From Glossina fuscipes (taxonomy: Eukaryota; Arthropoda; Insecta; Diptera; Glossinidae), in contig NW_023998422.1 of the NCBI RefSeq assembly GCF_014805625.2, positions 1,061,718 through 1,125,717 of the forward strand: a DNA stretch of 64,000 bases, written 5' to 3'. The position numbers and the translations under genes were made by a program. The notes under the pieces were generated by a model that had not been told where the DNA came from, ran no database searches, and saw nothing but the letters and a program-made list of their open reading frames with translations. This document shows, one piece after another, positions 35,901 through 47,939 of the stretch (position 1 is its first letter; each line of letters starts with the position of its first letter).

Positions 35901-38900
35901 TCTGTACTATAGATTTTTTTTAAACCTATTCGCAACGTAGACAACTTTAAATGTAGCCAGCTTCAAGTAATACTGTGGCACAGACAGAGTCAGTGTTCGG
36001 TGTTTATAGTTTTTGATGCTTAAATACTGAACCGCCTGTTGAAGACTGATATCACACCATTTGCCGATCTGACCTCATCAAGGTGCTTAGATTCAATTTT
36101 CACTTCACCAGTTCTAAGATTGGCTCGAAGCTTTTTTCATCATCCCTTTATAGGCAATATTTTCTTATTTTCTACTTTGCTGAAAATTCAGCAGCGTATT
36201 GTCTTTAATGTGTGGTTGCGTGTGTGCACGTGTGTATGTGTGTGCGTGTGTATGTATCTGTTTATGTGTGTATGTGTATTGCGTCATGCCATGCTTATAT
36301 ATTGTAAATGAAGATGTGAATGATTGTCCGCGCTCTTTAATTCAATTTGCAACTGAAATCGAAATTTTTCAAGCAATAGAATATTCTTTAGGAATTTAAA
36401 AAGATGACCGCAGAACTGTCTGGTTTACAATTACTCTTGATATAAGTACATGCATTAACTAATACATATTCACACAAGTAAGCATCTTCACAGATGTGAC
36501 ACTTTCAATATACAATAATTTCACTATAATTTTTCATTCTTAGTAAGTAATAAAAGCAAATTTGTGCACTTCTATCGCCTTGCTCCCCTTAGGAGATAGA
36601 AATTAATTTTGAGTCATTCCCGTTTAGTACAACACCACCTACTTAGTGTTGATGTTTATTTTCAATCAGCGTACGATTTTCGTTCTGCTATGTTCAAATT
36701 TAAGCGGTAATGATGAAACTTGAAATACGTTTCCTTACTTATCATGGCACGTATCGTTAAGATCTATTTAGGTGCGGCGTTTAAAATGCGCTTTAAGAAA
36801 TACTGCGAAACAGTGTATAAAATAAGAAAACAATAATAATAACTTTTGTACTTTGGTGGCAGGTCGTTTTGGGCGCGTCATAGTAACTTCAAAGGATGGG
36901 AACGAAAACATGATCAGACGGGAGATTTTTCAAGAATTACGTCGCCTAGATGATATCATACAAAACGCCACTGTACTCTATGATGGTGAACGGTTTACTT
37001 ATAAGGATGCCTGCGCTCGTTGGGAGAACGAATGTTTTGAAAATGATATTTTAAATCTGGATTATATAATGGATGATGTAAGTGCTTAGTAATATCGTTC
37101 CTAGATATTTTGTTACTAAAGTAAGGGAAAACATTTGTAATTCTTGGAGGTTTCGTCAAAACTTAATATATTGACATATTTTGGCCTAAGGACGATTGCT
37201 ATTTAAAAATGGTTTCGATCTGACCATTTTACGAGCACTCACATATACATGACAGGAACATTTCCTGATCTATTTATTAAGAGTAAAAGTTTAAAAAATA
37301 GTAGCGATCTGTTAACAATAGGCCCGAGATATAGAAATAATTGAGACAAATGCAAAAGACAACCACAATTTTTTTCATCCGTAGCTTTCGATCACAAATA
37401 GTATGAAATTTCTTTATGCTTGAATTTTACAAGCAATGTTGAACCACATGTGATCACATGTTAGTTATCCCTCTTTGGAAATGGCACGGGTTTGATTGCT
37501 TCCGGTGTTCTAGAAATTTTTTGCTTGAAAACCAAACGTGAATTTATTTCATTTCTGTACCAATCATTGAAAAATGAGGATCTACCATTTTGTGTAAAGG
37601 CTTGCAACAACCCAAACGAAACTTCGGAGGCCCCATAAGGTATACACATTCTTGATAAGCATTAAATTCTGAATCGGTTTGAGCATGTTCGTCTATCCGT
37701 CTCTCTGCCTTTGTCTGATTGATAAGCATTAAATTCTGAATCAGTTTGATCATGTCGGTCTGTCCGTCTGTCCGGCTTTGTATTGTCTGAAGCCAACTTT
37801 GATAAGCATTAAATTCTAAATCAGTTTAGGCATGTCCGTCTGTCTATCAGTTTGTCTTTGAATTATCTGAATCCAACATTCTCCTGGCCGCGAAATGAAG
37901 CCATCGGCTTGAAATTGACTGGGAGTTCTTGCACGCTCGTTAGTATCGAAAACGGGCTAAATCCTCGGCCTACTGCACTGTTTAAACTGAGACCTCTGCT
38001 TCCTGCATTTTCTTTCATTTACTCATAAACTACAGTAACCGCTCGGTAAACAATTTAGCTTTTTTGATTTTATTAACTTTTTTTGCGGTATTTTACCCCC
38101 GTTGTTATTATATTTTGGAAATCTTAGTTAGACTTGATCGTTTTAAATGATTGAAGTCGTTTTTTTTTTATTATAGGAAAATTAGGATTGCGATTTTTCC
38201 GGTAGTTCGTTTTTCCTGATAACGGAGATATATACTATATTAGCACATCATTGGTACAGTTGCACTCTCATAGCATAAATTTTATGAAATATCGATTTAT
38301 GAAAGAGGCTTTTGCGAATTTACAAGATGACGACGCGAACTTTTCAACTTTTTCTTGCAGATAGAATCTGGTGAATTGAATTTAACATTTCCTCTGATGT
38401 TCAATCCAGTGACATGGGATGCTCACGCTTTTCCCGTCTTCTTCGGCGGAACTAAACTCAACGAAGACAATACGATATTAAGTGTACCAGCCATACAACT
38501 AGTTTACTTTGTTACAGCCGACACGAAAAGGCAAGACGAAAGGTATGTTTATTTAAAGAAAGGATTGTGTTCCAAACTACGTTCCAATTCGATTAAAAAC
38601 TGTTTGTAGAGGTGCCGAATGGGAAGAAACATTTTTGAACGCAATGGGTCTGGCGGAACAGACGGGAATATTTAAACATATCTCAGTGGCATATTTTGCT
38701 TCACGGACATTAGATCACGAATTGGAAAAGAACACAAAAACCGTGGTGCCATATTTTAGCTCCACTTTCATCTTGATGGCCTTATTTAGGTGAGTTTTAA
38801 TAACGACTTATGAGAGCTGTAACTACTTATAATGCGATTCGCAGTGTGGTCACTTGTATGATGGGTGATCCGGTAAAGTCGAAACCTTGGTTGGGTTTAT

Positions 38901-41727
38901 TTGGAAACGTGTCAGCAGTTATGGCTACATGTGCTGCCTTTGGTTTAGCAATGTATTTGGGTATTGAGTTTATTGGAATAAATCTGGCGGCTCCTTTTTT
39001 AATGATAGGTGGGTTGAATTCTCGTAATAGACTTGGAAGTGCTTATAATAACTTTAACCGAAGGTATTGGAATCGATGATACGTTTGTTATGTTAGCTGC
39101 CTGGCGACGCACTTCTCCAAAGATGTCGGTTCACGAACGCATGGGTCAGATGATGTCTGAGGCTGCAGTGTCCATTACCATCACTTCTCTAACGGATATG
39201 ATATCTTTCTGGATTGGTGTCATCAGTCCATTCCGTTCAGTGCAAATTTTTTGCAAATATTCAGTGTTTGCAGTTTGTTTCACTTTTCTCTGGCATATAA
39301 CATTTTTTGCTGCCTGCATGGCTATATCCGGATATAGAGAGTATCAAAATCGTCACGCTCTCTTTGGTTGCAAAGTTCAGTCATTGTCGGTAGCTATTAA
39401 AGGTGGGCCGCTTATTATTATTGCTTTTGCTTATATTTCTATACGTTTTACTTATAGAAAAGCGTAACTATTTCTATAAGAAATTTATCGCGGGCGGAAT
39501 TAACCGTGAGGATCCTGATAATCCAGTAGATAACAAGGATCATGTGCTAATGGCTTTTTTCAGAGACAACCTGGCCGCGATAATTAACAATAAATGGTGT
39601 AAATTTGTTATAATCGTAGTCTTTGCTGCTTACCTCGTTGGCGCCTGTTTTGGTATCACCCAAATCAAAGAGGGTTTGGAGAGAAGGAAACTTTCTCGTT
39701 CAGATTCGTACTCCGTGGAGTTCTTCGATCGTGAAGATGACTTCTATCGCGAGTTCCCTTACCGAATGCAGGTATACGAATAATTTAAGAAAGTTTTTTT
39801 TTTTAAATTAGCCTAAGTTTCTTAATTATAGGTTATAATAACCGGACCTATAAACTATTCCGATCCTGAAGTACAAGGACAAATTGAAGAGTTAACAAGA
39901 AATTTGGAGAACACGTCTTACGTTACTTCGTCCTTATATACTGAATCGTGGATACGTTCTTTTTTATCTTTTGTAGATAGAAACAACGATTATTTGAATA
40001 TAACTCTTAACAGCGAACAAGAATTTATCAATGCCGTCAAGGAGTATTGGCTGTTTCCTGGTAATCCTTTCTCATTGGATGTAAAGTTCAGTGAGAATGA
40101 AACTCAGATTGTAGCTTCGCGATTTCTTATCCAAGCCGTCAACATTACAGACACGAATCATGAAAAGGAAATGGTGCGTGACTTACGGCGAATTTGTAAA
40201 AACTCTCCGTTAAATGCTACCATATTTCATCCATATTTTGTCTTTTTCGATCAATTTGAATTGGTGCGTCCTACCTCGCTCCAAGCTATGGTCATCGGCG
40301 CTGCGATAATGATGATTATTTCATTTATATTCATACCGAATATATTGTGTTCTTTGTGGGTTGCTTTCTCGGTGATATCGATTGAATTGGGTGTAGCCGG
40401 TTATATGGCTTTATGGGATGTTAACTTGGATTCAATATCCATGATAAATTTAATTATGTGCATTGGATTTTCCGTGGATTTCACTGCTCACATTTGCTAT
40501 ACATATATGTCATCGAATAAAAAAAGTCCCCGGGCGCGGGTACGGGAATCATTGCATTCCTTAGGTTTACCAATTGTTCAAGGATCCAGTTCAACTATTT
40601 TAGGCATTATTGCTTTACTATTGGCCCGAAGCTACATCTTTCTCGTCTTTTTCAAAATGGTGTTTTTGGTTATTCTATTCGGAGCCTTACATGGCTTATT
40701 TTTGTTACCGGTGCTTTTATCCTTATTCGGCCCTGGTTCTTGGCAAACTTGGACCGGTCGCGATTGCAAGGCCAACGAAGAAGAATTAACCAGTATAGAG
40801 CAAAAATTGAAGGCAGAGAAAGATTTTAATAACTCGTACTTTATGCGGTATACATCGGCCTCAGGCATAAATGTTCCGTATGACTCGAAGAATTTTCTCG
40901 GCACTCCGTACAAACTTTATGGAGATGAAAAGGATTTAGGTATTGGTACTTCTGGGGAGGACTCTTCCGAAAGTAGTTCGTCACGTTCTCAACGTCGCCA
41001 AACCACAGAAGACGAACATACCCAACGACGGTATGAAGAAGGTTGGCGTCGAAGCTCTTATCAAGATTTGTACGATAACAATTCACAAACTCAACTGCAG
41101 TCCCATTTATCCCTTTACAATCAGAAAGTATCAGCTCAAGAATGGCGTGCGCGTCTAGAAAATGAACATAAACAACGCAAAAAGCAGCAACAACAGCGAG
41201 AACTTTACGCTTATGACAATTACGGAGCTGAATTGCAGAGGACGCACCAACATCATCACTCAATTCAAGGCAGTTGCCTGAAGGACCACGTTAAACACAA
41301 CTCATCGTTAGATGAACGCGGTCGGCGAAAACGTCGTTCCTTTCTGAGGACAGGTGTTGATAGCGGCGATGAGGGTAGTTATGAACGTACCGTCAGCCCG
41401 TTAGCGTCACCTTCGACAAAATGTTTTCAACGCAGACGTTCCTCAGAAGATTCGACCAAACAATCTACCCTTTGTTGGACAGTAGCCGATAAAGAGGTGG
41501 GCGAAGAAGAAGTAGAAACTCAATGTGCCAATTGCCTATCACCGCCAACCCCACCGACGGCTACATTGTTTAGCAGCGAAGACGATAATTATGCTCCAAC
41601 ATATAATACCTATTGTCGTCCCATGCCGGCTAGACGTTCGTCGTCACATCACAATCTTTACTATCAAAGAGATCATCATGCACTACCATCAACCTACCAA
41701 TATGGTGAAAATTTCTGTCATCACTAA
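32920..41727 (+). CDS. Ptr: Patched-related (Patched-domain) multi-pass membrane protein
   Basis: An RND-superfamily, Patched/NPC1-like membrane protein; in Drosophila the best match I recall is Ptr. Coding exons: 32920-33050, 33118-33263, 36863-37077, 38361-38542, 38610-38789, 38845-39008, 39064-39402, 39458-39771 and 39832-41727. They sum to 3567 nt, or 1188 residues plus stop, with every junction in frame. TM1 is about residues 25-44 (PGYFIIVPILLSML), followed by an extracellular loop with DPEYLFSPVNGEGKAERAIV. A sterol-sensing-domain-like block spans about 265-430, with the RND motif GIGIDD at 340-345. The second half has TM segments near 660-860 with GFSVDF at 769-774. Residues 860-1188 form a long cytoplasmic-type tail rich in Ser, Gln, Arg and His. 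The ATG directly follows a splice acceptor. Intron 1 is GC-AG, and intron 2 (3.6 kb) holds an antisense LINE. A role in sterol or Hedgehog-type biology is family inference only. Confidence 0.92.
33051..33117 (+). other. Ptr: GC-AG intron of Ptr (intron 1)
   Basis: The 67-bp intron has donor CGG|GCAAGT and acceptor TTATTGCAG. Only exon end 33050 joined to 33118 keeps the Patched-related frame (MTG-YQQLKYQIDPEYLF). The nearby GT at 33055 would put the next exon out of frame. GC donors normally show a strong consensus otherwise, as here. Confidence 0.8.
33480..35930 (-). pseudogene. Decayed LINE in Ptr intron 2, antisense
   Basis: Read on the minus strand from about 35930, a zinc-knuckle-like KCYRCLEMGRIARNR (35855-35900; final His and Cys changed) suggests the end of ORF1. 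The endonuclease region follows: YRCYFPPGTSQTGFEAISYA and IPGDFNAWA at 35370-35500. Reverse-transcriptase motifs come next: GFPQVSLPSPLFWIILYD near 34500-34560 and CADDIAIGIIAKK (usual YADD) near 34420-34460. A C-terminal region with CPK- and RHVM-like pieces lies near 33640-33720. Stops and frameshifts occur throughout. The order of domains fits an R1/LOA/Jockey-type LINE about 2.4 kb long after losses. The plus-strand frames in this interval are its shadows. Confidence 0.75.
35931..36862. other. Remainder of Ptr intron 2
   Basis: AT-rich intronic sequence with a GT/TG-rich run near 36210-36285 (repeated GTGTGTATGTG strings). The intron ends in GGTGGCAG at 36855-36862. Confidence 0.5.
37590..37985 (+). 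mobile_element. DINE-1-like copy with triplicated core, in Ptr intron 3
   Basis: Forward copy with GCTTGCAACAACCCAAACG, TTCGGAGGCCCCATAAGGTA and TACACATTCTTGATAAGCAT. The block beginning GATAAGCATTAAATTCTGAA recurs at 37654, 37721 and 37801 (67- and 80-bp spacing), each carrying a CATGTCCGTCTGTC-like core. The element ends with CCTGGCCGCGAAAT and CGTTAGTATCGAAAACGGGC. It lies in the sense direction of the gene. Confidence 0.7.
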
Positions 41728-42564
41728 CGCTAAATCTCACAAATATGTTTAAACAATAATGAAATTTTTATAAATTTTATTTTTAAGTTATTAGCGGGAA
41801 GTGCACAGTAGCGAAAGTGTAGAACGCCTAGAATACATTACCACGTTGTCTTTTCAATATTAAACGAAATTTTTTTTTCAAATACGTAGCTAAGTCAATG
41901 TCCTAATATGAAGAGAAGGATAGGAGACATTTTCTAAACATATAAAGTCGAAATAGTGCCTTATAAATCGCTCTTTAAAGCAATTTCACTAAAATGCTCC
42001 CTTTTTATATTATAGAGAATATTTTTGTGAACAATAGTGTACGTATCATTAGTCAAAAGTATTTTATGTATATATATAACGATTGAATTTCATTACATAA
42101 TTAAATAGTCACTATTTTATCTATCTCATGACGTATATCTACGCGTACATTGAAGTAACGATATGTTTTCCAGCGCATGGAATGCTTCGAATATCTGAAC
42201 GGAAGGAACGTCAAGTCTCTTATTCTCTATTAGGTAATTTTTTCACATTTTCATCGGTATCAAGCAAAGTTCCAAGTTTTTGCAAGAATTAAAAGACATG
42301 ACAAGATAGATTCTTAATAGACTTACTCATTAGCATTAAATTTTTTTTTGTTGGAAATTTAAATGAATCGCATCGAATATATTATATATTATAAAATAAT
42401 TTTCTATTTTAAGGGCTTAAGCAAAAGACAAAATCAATTTTCTTTATACGTTTTATTTTATTTATTAACGGATTTAATAAAAAAATGTAAGGCATATTAA
42501 ATTAAGAAATTATGATTGTTTACTTCAACGAACACCATTCCGTTATTATTGAATACGTCAAATA

Positions 42565-42569
<5 letters not shown>
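41728..42569 (+). other. Ptr: Presumed Ptr 3' untranslated region
   Basis: AT-rich sequence after the Ptr stop codon. A canonical AATAAA lies at 42476-42481, a candidate poly(A) signal giving a 3' UTR of about 750-770 nt. Extent is inferred. Confidence 0.4.

Positions 42570-42614
<45 letters not shown>
42570..42614. repeat. (AT)n microsatellite
   Basis: About 22 uninterrupted TA repeats separate the Ptr 3' flank from the decayed gene remnant. It is likely polymorphic. Confidence 0.95.
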
Positions 42615-42617
<3 letters not shown>

Positions 42618-42624
42618 GCCCATG

Positions 42625-44062
42625 CCAAACCGGATGGCAGAGTAAAAGTTCAAACGATTTACAAAATATAGATGTGTTACGCGATGTGTGCGATAGACAT
42701 CCGCAATTGAAAGACCAAAAGACGGAGCAAATAAGCAAATTGAGTCTATTTGAAAAAGTGGAATATACAAACTTTGTTAAGCCTTCCGACCGCGATTCGG
42801 AGTAGATTCGGATTAATTGCAAGGAAATCTTTTCCTCATCATCACCTAAAAAAGGTGCGGAAATTACCAAAGCGTCTTTGAATCATAAACCTTGCGACAT
42901 TCTTATGCGTAGGTCTTCAGAAATTGCACAAAAATCTATAGTAAAACCTCTCAAGTTACTTCGTCAGCCTGTAAAAATTTAAAACACCGTTAAACGAAAG
43001 GCTCAAAGTAGATCAGAGTATCAGCAAACTGGAATGCACCATTTGTATTGAGGGGAAGCAAATACAAAGAAATGTTCTCGTACAAGATACCGATGTAGGT
43101 AGAAAAGCAAAAGAAAAGATACCACAAGAATCAGCAAATTGTGGTAAATCTTCAATTGACAAGCAAAAGAAAAGTGTAGTTGCTACACACCTAGATGCAG
43201 TAAAGAAAAAACACCCGAACAATTGAACACATCAAGTAAAATGTTCACTTCAAGTGAACATATAAGTGAACAGAGCAACAAAATTAATGATAAAGTAGAT
43301 GAGATGCCAGATAATTATTCTCAAATTTCCATCGGTGTCGCGCGTCATAAACGCCGAAAATGTGTAAACTCAGAAAGACGGATACTGGATTCAGACAGTG
43401 ATGACGAAGAGGAATATTCATCGAAATCTGAAGGCTCTGTCAGCGAACACTGCAACAGTAGTAGTCTTAAAACAAAATTTCAACAGAAAAGGTGCCCTAC
43501 ACTAAAAGTAACCCGAATAAATAAGAACGAAACTAATTTAGATTGTGAGAGCATACAAATGCTTAATGCAAGTTCTAATTTACCTCAACTTAATCATTCA
43601 ATGGAGACAAAGTGAATAGTACGCCAACAGAAGTGGTGCCAACCATTAATTCTGCTAATATATCACAAGATGAGAAGTTTAAAGAAATTGATACTCAATA
43701 ATCGGCAATCTTTCAATCACCGCAGTGTGAAAAAGACCATACGGTTAATAATAAAACGGATGTAAATGACTTCAAAATTGATAATAAGATGGAGATAAAT
43801 GCAAACACTGGGTGAAGTGACAGAAAAAGAAAATGGGATTAACAATCAAGAGAACGATTGGGCTTCACTGAATGTGTCCGCAGCAGAAACAACACAATCA
43901 AGCTTGAATTCTTCAGCAAATAGTGTGAAATGTCTACCCTTAGGCTCTACAGAATATCGCTTCGAGAAAGTGTTTAATAATGTGGTGAATTTATTTATAT
44001 CGCGTAAGCGTAAACGCAAGAAACCAACGGTCACGGACGTTTTAACTGTTTATATTCTGTAA
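42625..44062 (+). pseudogene. Decayed gene remnant, unrecognised protein
   Basis: Successive plus-strand frames carry protein-like sequence broken by frameshifts. About 42625-42975 includes KLSLFEKVEYTNFVKPSD, with one TAG. About 42975-43225 includes ERLKVDQSISKLECTICIEG. Then 43223-43612 includes ARHKRRKCVNSERRILDSDS and an acidic DSDDEEEYSS patch. Next, 43615-43812 includes NSTPTEVVPTINSANIS, with one TAA. Finally 43812-44062 ends in YRFEKVFNNVVNLF and ISRKRKRKKPTV. In total there are about 480 codons, at least four shifts and two stops, with no splice signals at the shifts. An AATAAA at 44174-44179 may be its old poly(A) signal. The basic and acidic patches suggest a nuclear protein, but I recognise no domain. 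The lack of introns would suit a retrocopy; a decayed single-exon gene is equally possible. Confidence 0.55.
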
Positions 44063-44200
44063 AGTTAAAAAAGGTTTTCAAAATTTAGAATTTAATGTAG
44101 CTCCTTAAATCAAATATCATATAATACATTATATTACATTTATTTCGATATGAGAAAAGCCTATATGCAAAGAAATAAAGCTTTGCAAAAATCTGAAAGT

Positions 44201-44515
44201 TTATAAAGACCGTACGGCTACCATTAAAATTTCAAGAAAGGTTTTGTAGTGTAGCTCCACTTTAGAATACATTTAAAGGCCATACAAAACAGTATGACTG
44301 TATGTGTGGTTCGCGGCAGATATTTAAATGATTCTACGGCTACCAAAACTGGTTTACATCTCTTAAGTCTCGATTAACATATCTACGTTTATATAAATTC
44401 TATCAAAATTTAGATGAATATCTGCTTGCCTTTAACAATTGTAAAGCTTTTATGGCGTCCAAAGCGGTCCAAGAAATTTTTAAATTTCTCAACAGTAAGT
44501 AAATATTAATTTAAA
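44201..44515 (+). other. Second coding-like fragment, unrecognised
   Basis: After two in-frame stops, the plus strand reads SRLTYLRLYKFYQNLDEYLL then AFNNCKAFMASKAVQEIFKF and ends at LNSK with a GTAAGTAAA donor-like string. It may be an exon of the decayed gene just upstream or of something else. Confidence 0.3.
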
Positions 44516-45231
44516 CCGTATATCAAGGATCTGGATGACGAGTATATCTGGTAAAATATGTTCACTTGTCTTTCGGAACTGCATGCTCTTGCCGGCATCT
44601 ATGAATAGCCCATTTGCTATTGGAAATTCCTCGAAAAAATAATGATTCAAAGCTGATGATGATTATATATTTTTGATGTTCGTTATCGTTTGTAGAAATT
44701 CGTCTCGTAATGAAACAAAGTTTTTGGACTTAAGTTGGCGCAATATTAGTTGCTCCCTATTCGCTCTTTTCTTATTTTGAGGGGTTTGTATGCGAAAGAT
44801 GGAATCCAAAAACTCACACCTGATTTGAATCTAAAAACCAATTCCAAACCGCCAATGGTCAACTAAAGCTTGCATTCACCGTCAGGCACATTTTGAATAC
44901 AGACAAACGTAAACTTTTCTTTTTAAATAGTATAGAGGTCCAAAAAAACCTTTACAAGAGCTTATTGCGATAAGCCCTGGATCTGTCACAAATCGTAGAT
45001 TATCCTAATCAGCTCGCTTTCGAACTTTCGCCTTCCACCTCTTTGTAATTTCTCCCAAAAATGAGGAGGTATTCATCATAGTCATTTTAACAACTAAATG
45101 TATACGTGTCAAATTTTAATGGTTCCAAAGATGAGAAAACGCATAAACAGACACAGACTCGTATGCCAATTAAGAAGACGTCTACTTAGTCACCATCTTT
45201 TTAGCTAATGTTTTGCGAAAATTTATCTATC

Positions 45232-45263
<32 letters not shown>

Positions 45264-45542
45264 TATAAATTGTACTTCTCTTAGAATCAATTTCATCAAT
45301 ATCGCTGTGATAATGAATGTGATTATGACGATCATATGGGTGAAACGAACGGGCTCATCCATTTCCATTTAAGTTAGATTCTGACAAAAGTTTCTTTTCA
45401 AAATCCTTCTTCTGCAATTTCATGCTACCTGATCAAAATATCCAAAGTTCTCAGTTTCATGTATCTGTTTTTGAGACAACAGTAGGCTACACAAAAATGC
45501 TACAAAATAATTATACCTCCACCACTTTTGGGACAGGATATA
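44516..45542. other. No gene recognised
   Basis: Mixed AT-rich DNA with an AT run near 45233-45268. Short peptides appear in several frames but none is long or recognisable. Confidence 0.3.
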
Positions 45543-46583
45543 TTAAGTTATTGCGGACGCATGTAACGCTCAGTACAGCTTAAGATACGTACACCTTTTA
45601 TTGTACCGATCGATTCAGAATCATAAACTAAACTGATTTAAGCCCGTCCGTCCCTTTGTCCGCCTGATCTCGGTCCATGTAAATTTGTGTTCAAGCTGAT
45701 GGCCGCAAATTTTGAGATATTTTGGGACGAACGCTATTGGAAATGGTTCGGATAGATCCACTTCTAGGCCCACCTTTTATTATACCGATCGATTCGGAAT
45801 CACAAACTAAACTGATTTAAGTCTGTCCTTTCGTTTATTCGTCCGGTGGCGGTCCACGTAAATTTGTGTTCAAGCTGATGGCCGCAATTTGTGAGATATT
45901 TTGACGTACGTTAGCTCAAGGACGAACGCTATTAAAATGTTTCGGATCGGTCCACTTTTTCGACCACTCCCCGCATAACGGCCTATACTGAAAAGTCTTT
46001 ATGTGGGGAAAAATTTCAATTTTCAAAATTTTCCGGCATTCTAAATTGAAGTGAAAATTTTGAACCGGCGGAAACTAAAGCTTTATATGGTAAAAAACTC
46101 GATTTTCCATTACTTCACGATGAAAATTGGCTCATAATAGAAAATCGACAAAGAAATCCATGTTTTAGATGCCATCACATGTAAGCACACTCATGAAATG
46201 TAAACCGTTATATGCCAAAAAACTCTAATTGTTAATTGTTTTGTGACAAAAATTTGGATGAACCACATCTATTTCTTGGCTCCACTCCATATAAGATGCC
46301 GCAGGAGTTGCAAGCTCTTCGAAAAAAGCTTTTTTTTAAATTTTTAATATTTTATGATGCAAATTAATTCATAGTAGCGTTTCAGCGAAAAATTAATGAT
46401 ACCGAATTCGGATTACATAGGTCTACTTCTTGGACCACAACATACATAAGCGCTATCACGCAACACAAACTCTTATATGGAGAGAAAATCTAAGCTTTCA
46501 TGAAAATAATGTGTAATTTTGGATGTATTATTATCAAAACGAGCGATTAACTGCACTCGGCGAAGTGGTATAGGATATGCAAT
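45543..46583 (+). repeat. Dispersed 1-kb repeat B, copy 2, with internal duplication
   Basis: It matches 28990-30005 along its length. A 179-bp block starting CACCTTTTATTGTACCGATC at 45592 is repeated starting at 45771, giving two copies of the ACTAAACTGATTTAAG and GTAAATTTGTGTTCAAGCTG strings. Copy 1 has this block once. It is non-coding. Confidence 0.7.
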
Positions 46584-46938
46584 AGTCGACGTCATCCGAT
46601 TATAATGTTTTTGGTTGTTTCTCACGGGGAATCTTTTTTACATAATACAGAGAACTACTTCGGGCAGTGGCTGACAGGGAAACCGACATTTGGAAAATGA
46701 ATTTCGGATCTGTGTTACTTGGGAGCAGCCATAGGTTTTAATCAGCAACTATCGGATTGTTATAAATCATTCCATTTAACTTCATAGGCGTTCAAAATCA
46801 AAATTTCTAATAAATTTTATGGATTTGATTTAGGCGTGTACTTAGAAAACCTCTTCCCAAAACCACAAATGAGATAAAAGCAACCTACCTAGATCAACCT
46901 ATTATAATGGTAGTCATAAAGGCAATTATTACAATATA
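46584..46938. other. No feature seen
   Basis: AT-rich DNA between repeat B and a mariner-like element. Nothing recognisable. Confidence 0.3.
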
Positions 46939-47470
46939 TTAGGTCGACTCATAAGCAACTTCCGTTTTCTTATCAAACATTTATTTTGTTTTCATTGAAT
47001 AGCAAAACTATATTAATTTAACAGTTGAGATTGTGAGGCATGCAACTTTTTTGCTATACCTCTTGTTGATTGGCGTGGATTTTACGTCAGCATTGCCTTT
47101 AAAAGGTTGTCGTCAAAGACAGACGTCCCATCTTTTAAGGTCTTAGCTCCAGCACGGAATTTAACGAACCAATTTCTAACTGCCCGCCTGAGTTATCAAT
47201 CTTTCACGGTATACGGCGCATATTTTTTCAACTGTCGCCTTAGCGCTATTGCCATAATTAAATTCCTAAAGCGTTACATGCGGAATATGCCCTTCTTGAG
47301 CCTCCATTCAGAGATGAAGAAAAACAGTTGAAGGTAACATGCAATATATAATACAGATGAAAGAAGAGTAACTCAATCCTCATCTATCATGTAGCACGTT
47401 TGCCTCGGTAACTTATAGTGGATATAGATTCTGCCTAGCTGCATCGGAAATTGCTTATGACTTGACCTAA
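46939..47470 (-). mobile_element. Non-autonomous mariner-like element, family C, both ends present
   Basis: The ends are inverted: TTAGGTCGACTCATAAGCAA on the left, and the reverse complement of the right end reads TTAGGTCAAGTCATAAGCAA. The 532-bp element keeps a minus-strand N-terminal transposase remnant with EFNYGNSAKATVEKICAVY, a typical mariner helix-turn-helix start, and stops soon after. The catalytic part is deleted. The same family occurs at 62981-63464. Confidence 0.75.
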
Positions 47471-47939
47471 CAACACGTCATAGTGGTAACCTTAAGTTTC
47501 TCTAGTCAGAAGGGACTAGACGTAGACGTAGAAGCACGTATTTATTCACTCGCTCATACTAGAGGCGGAACATGTCAAAGCCAATTGCGCAATAAGCATT
47601 TTTTAATGATATCACACGACTCCGTGGTCGCATCAACTAGTGCTAGTACTCACCGTACATCAGATAAAGTGCACAAGAAGGTTTGTGAAGAGATATTATA
47701 AAAAATCGAAACTAATAAGAGAAAGAATAATTAATAAATTCTCCAATTATACAGAGAATAATATCATTAAGATACAAATTAGACAGATTGCAGAAGCAAA
47801 TTGTATTTGATGCATATTTTAGTGGGCATATTTTAGCAAGCAGCCAAAATTAAAATACATATCATATTATAATTTCTTCAAAACCTTCAAATAATAAGGA
47901 TCGTAACGGATATTTAACTTAAATTGATATTATCGTGGA
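47471..47939. other. No gene recognised
   Basis: A 72-codon plus-strand frame at 47483-47701 has no recognisable motif. The rest is AT-rich. Confidence 0.3.

Noticed and set aside
36199..36399. Cysteine- and valine-rich small protein
   Set aside because: It is encoded by a GT/TG-rich simple repeat inside a Ptr intron.
37654..37880. CRISPR-like array
   Set aside because: Three repeats of uneven spacing within a DINE-1-like transposon in an insect genome; the units themselves are similar throughout, with no unique spacers.
40632..41263. Minus-strand frames opposite the Ptr last exon
   Set aside because: They are antisense shadows of a long conserved coding exon.
43223..43615. Intact 130-codon gene
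   Set aside because: Protein-like sequence continues in other frames on both sides, so this is one open piece of a frameshifted remnant.
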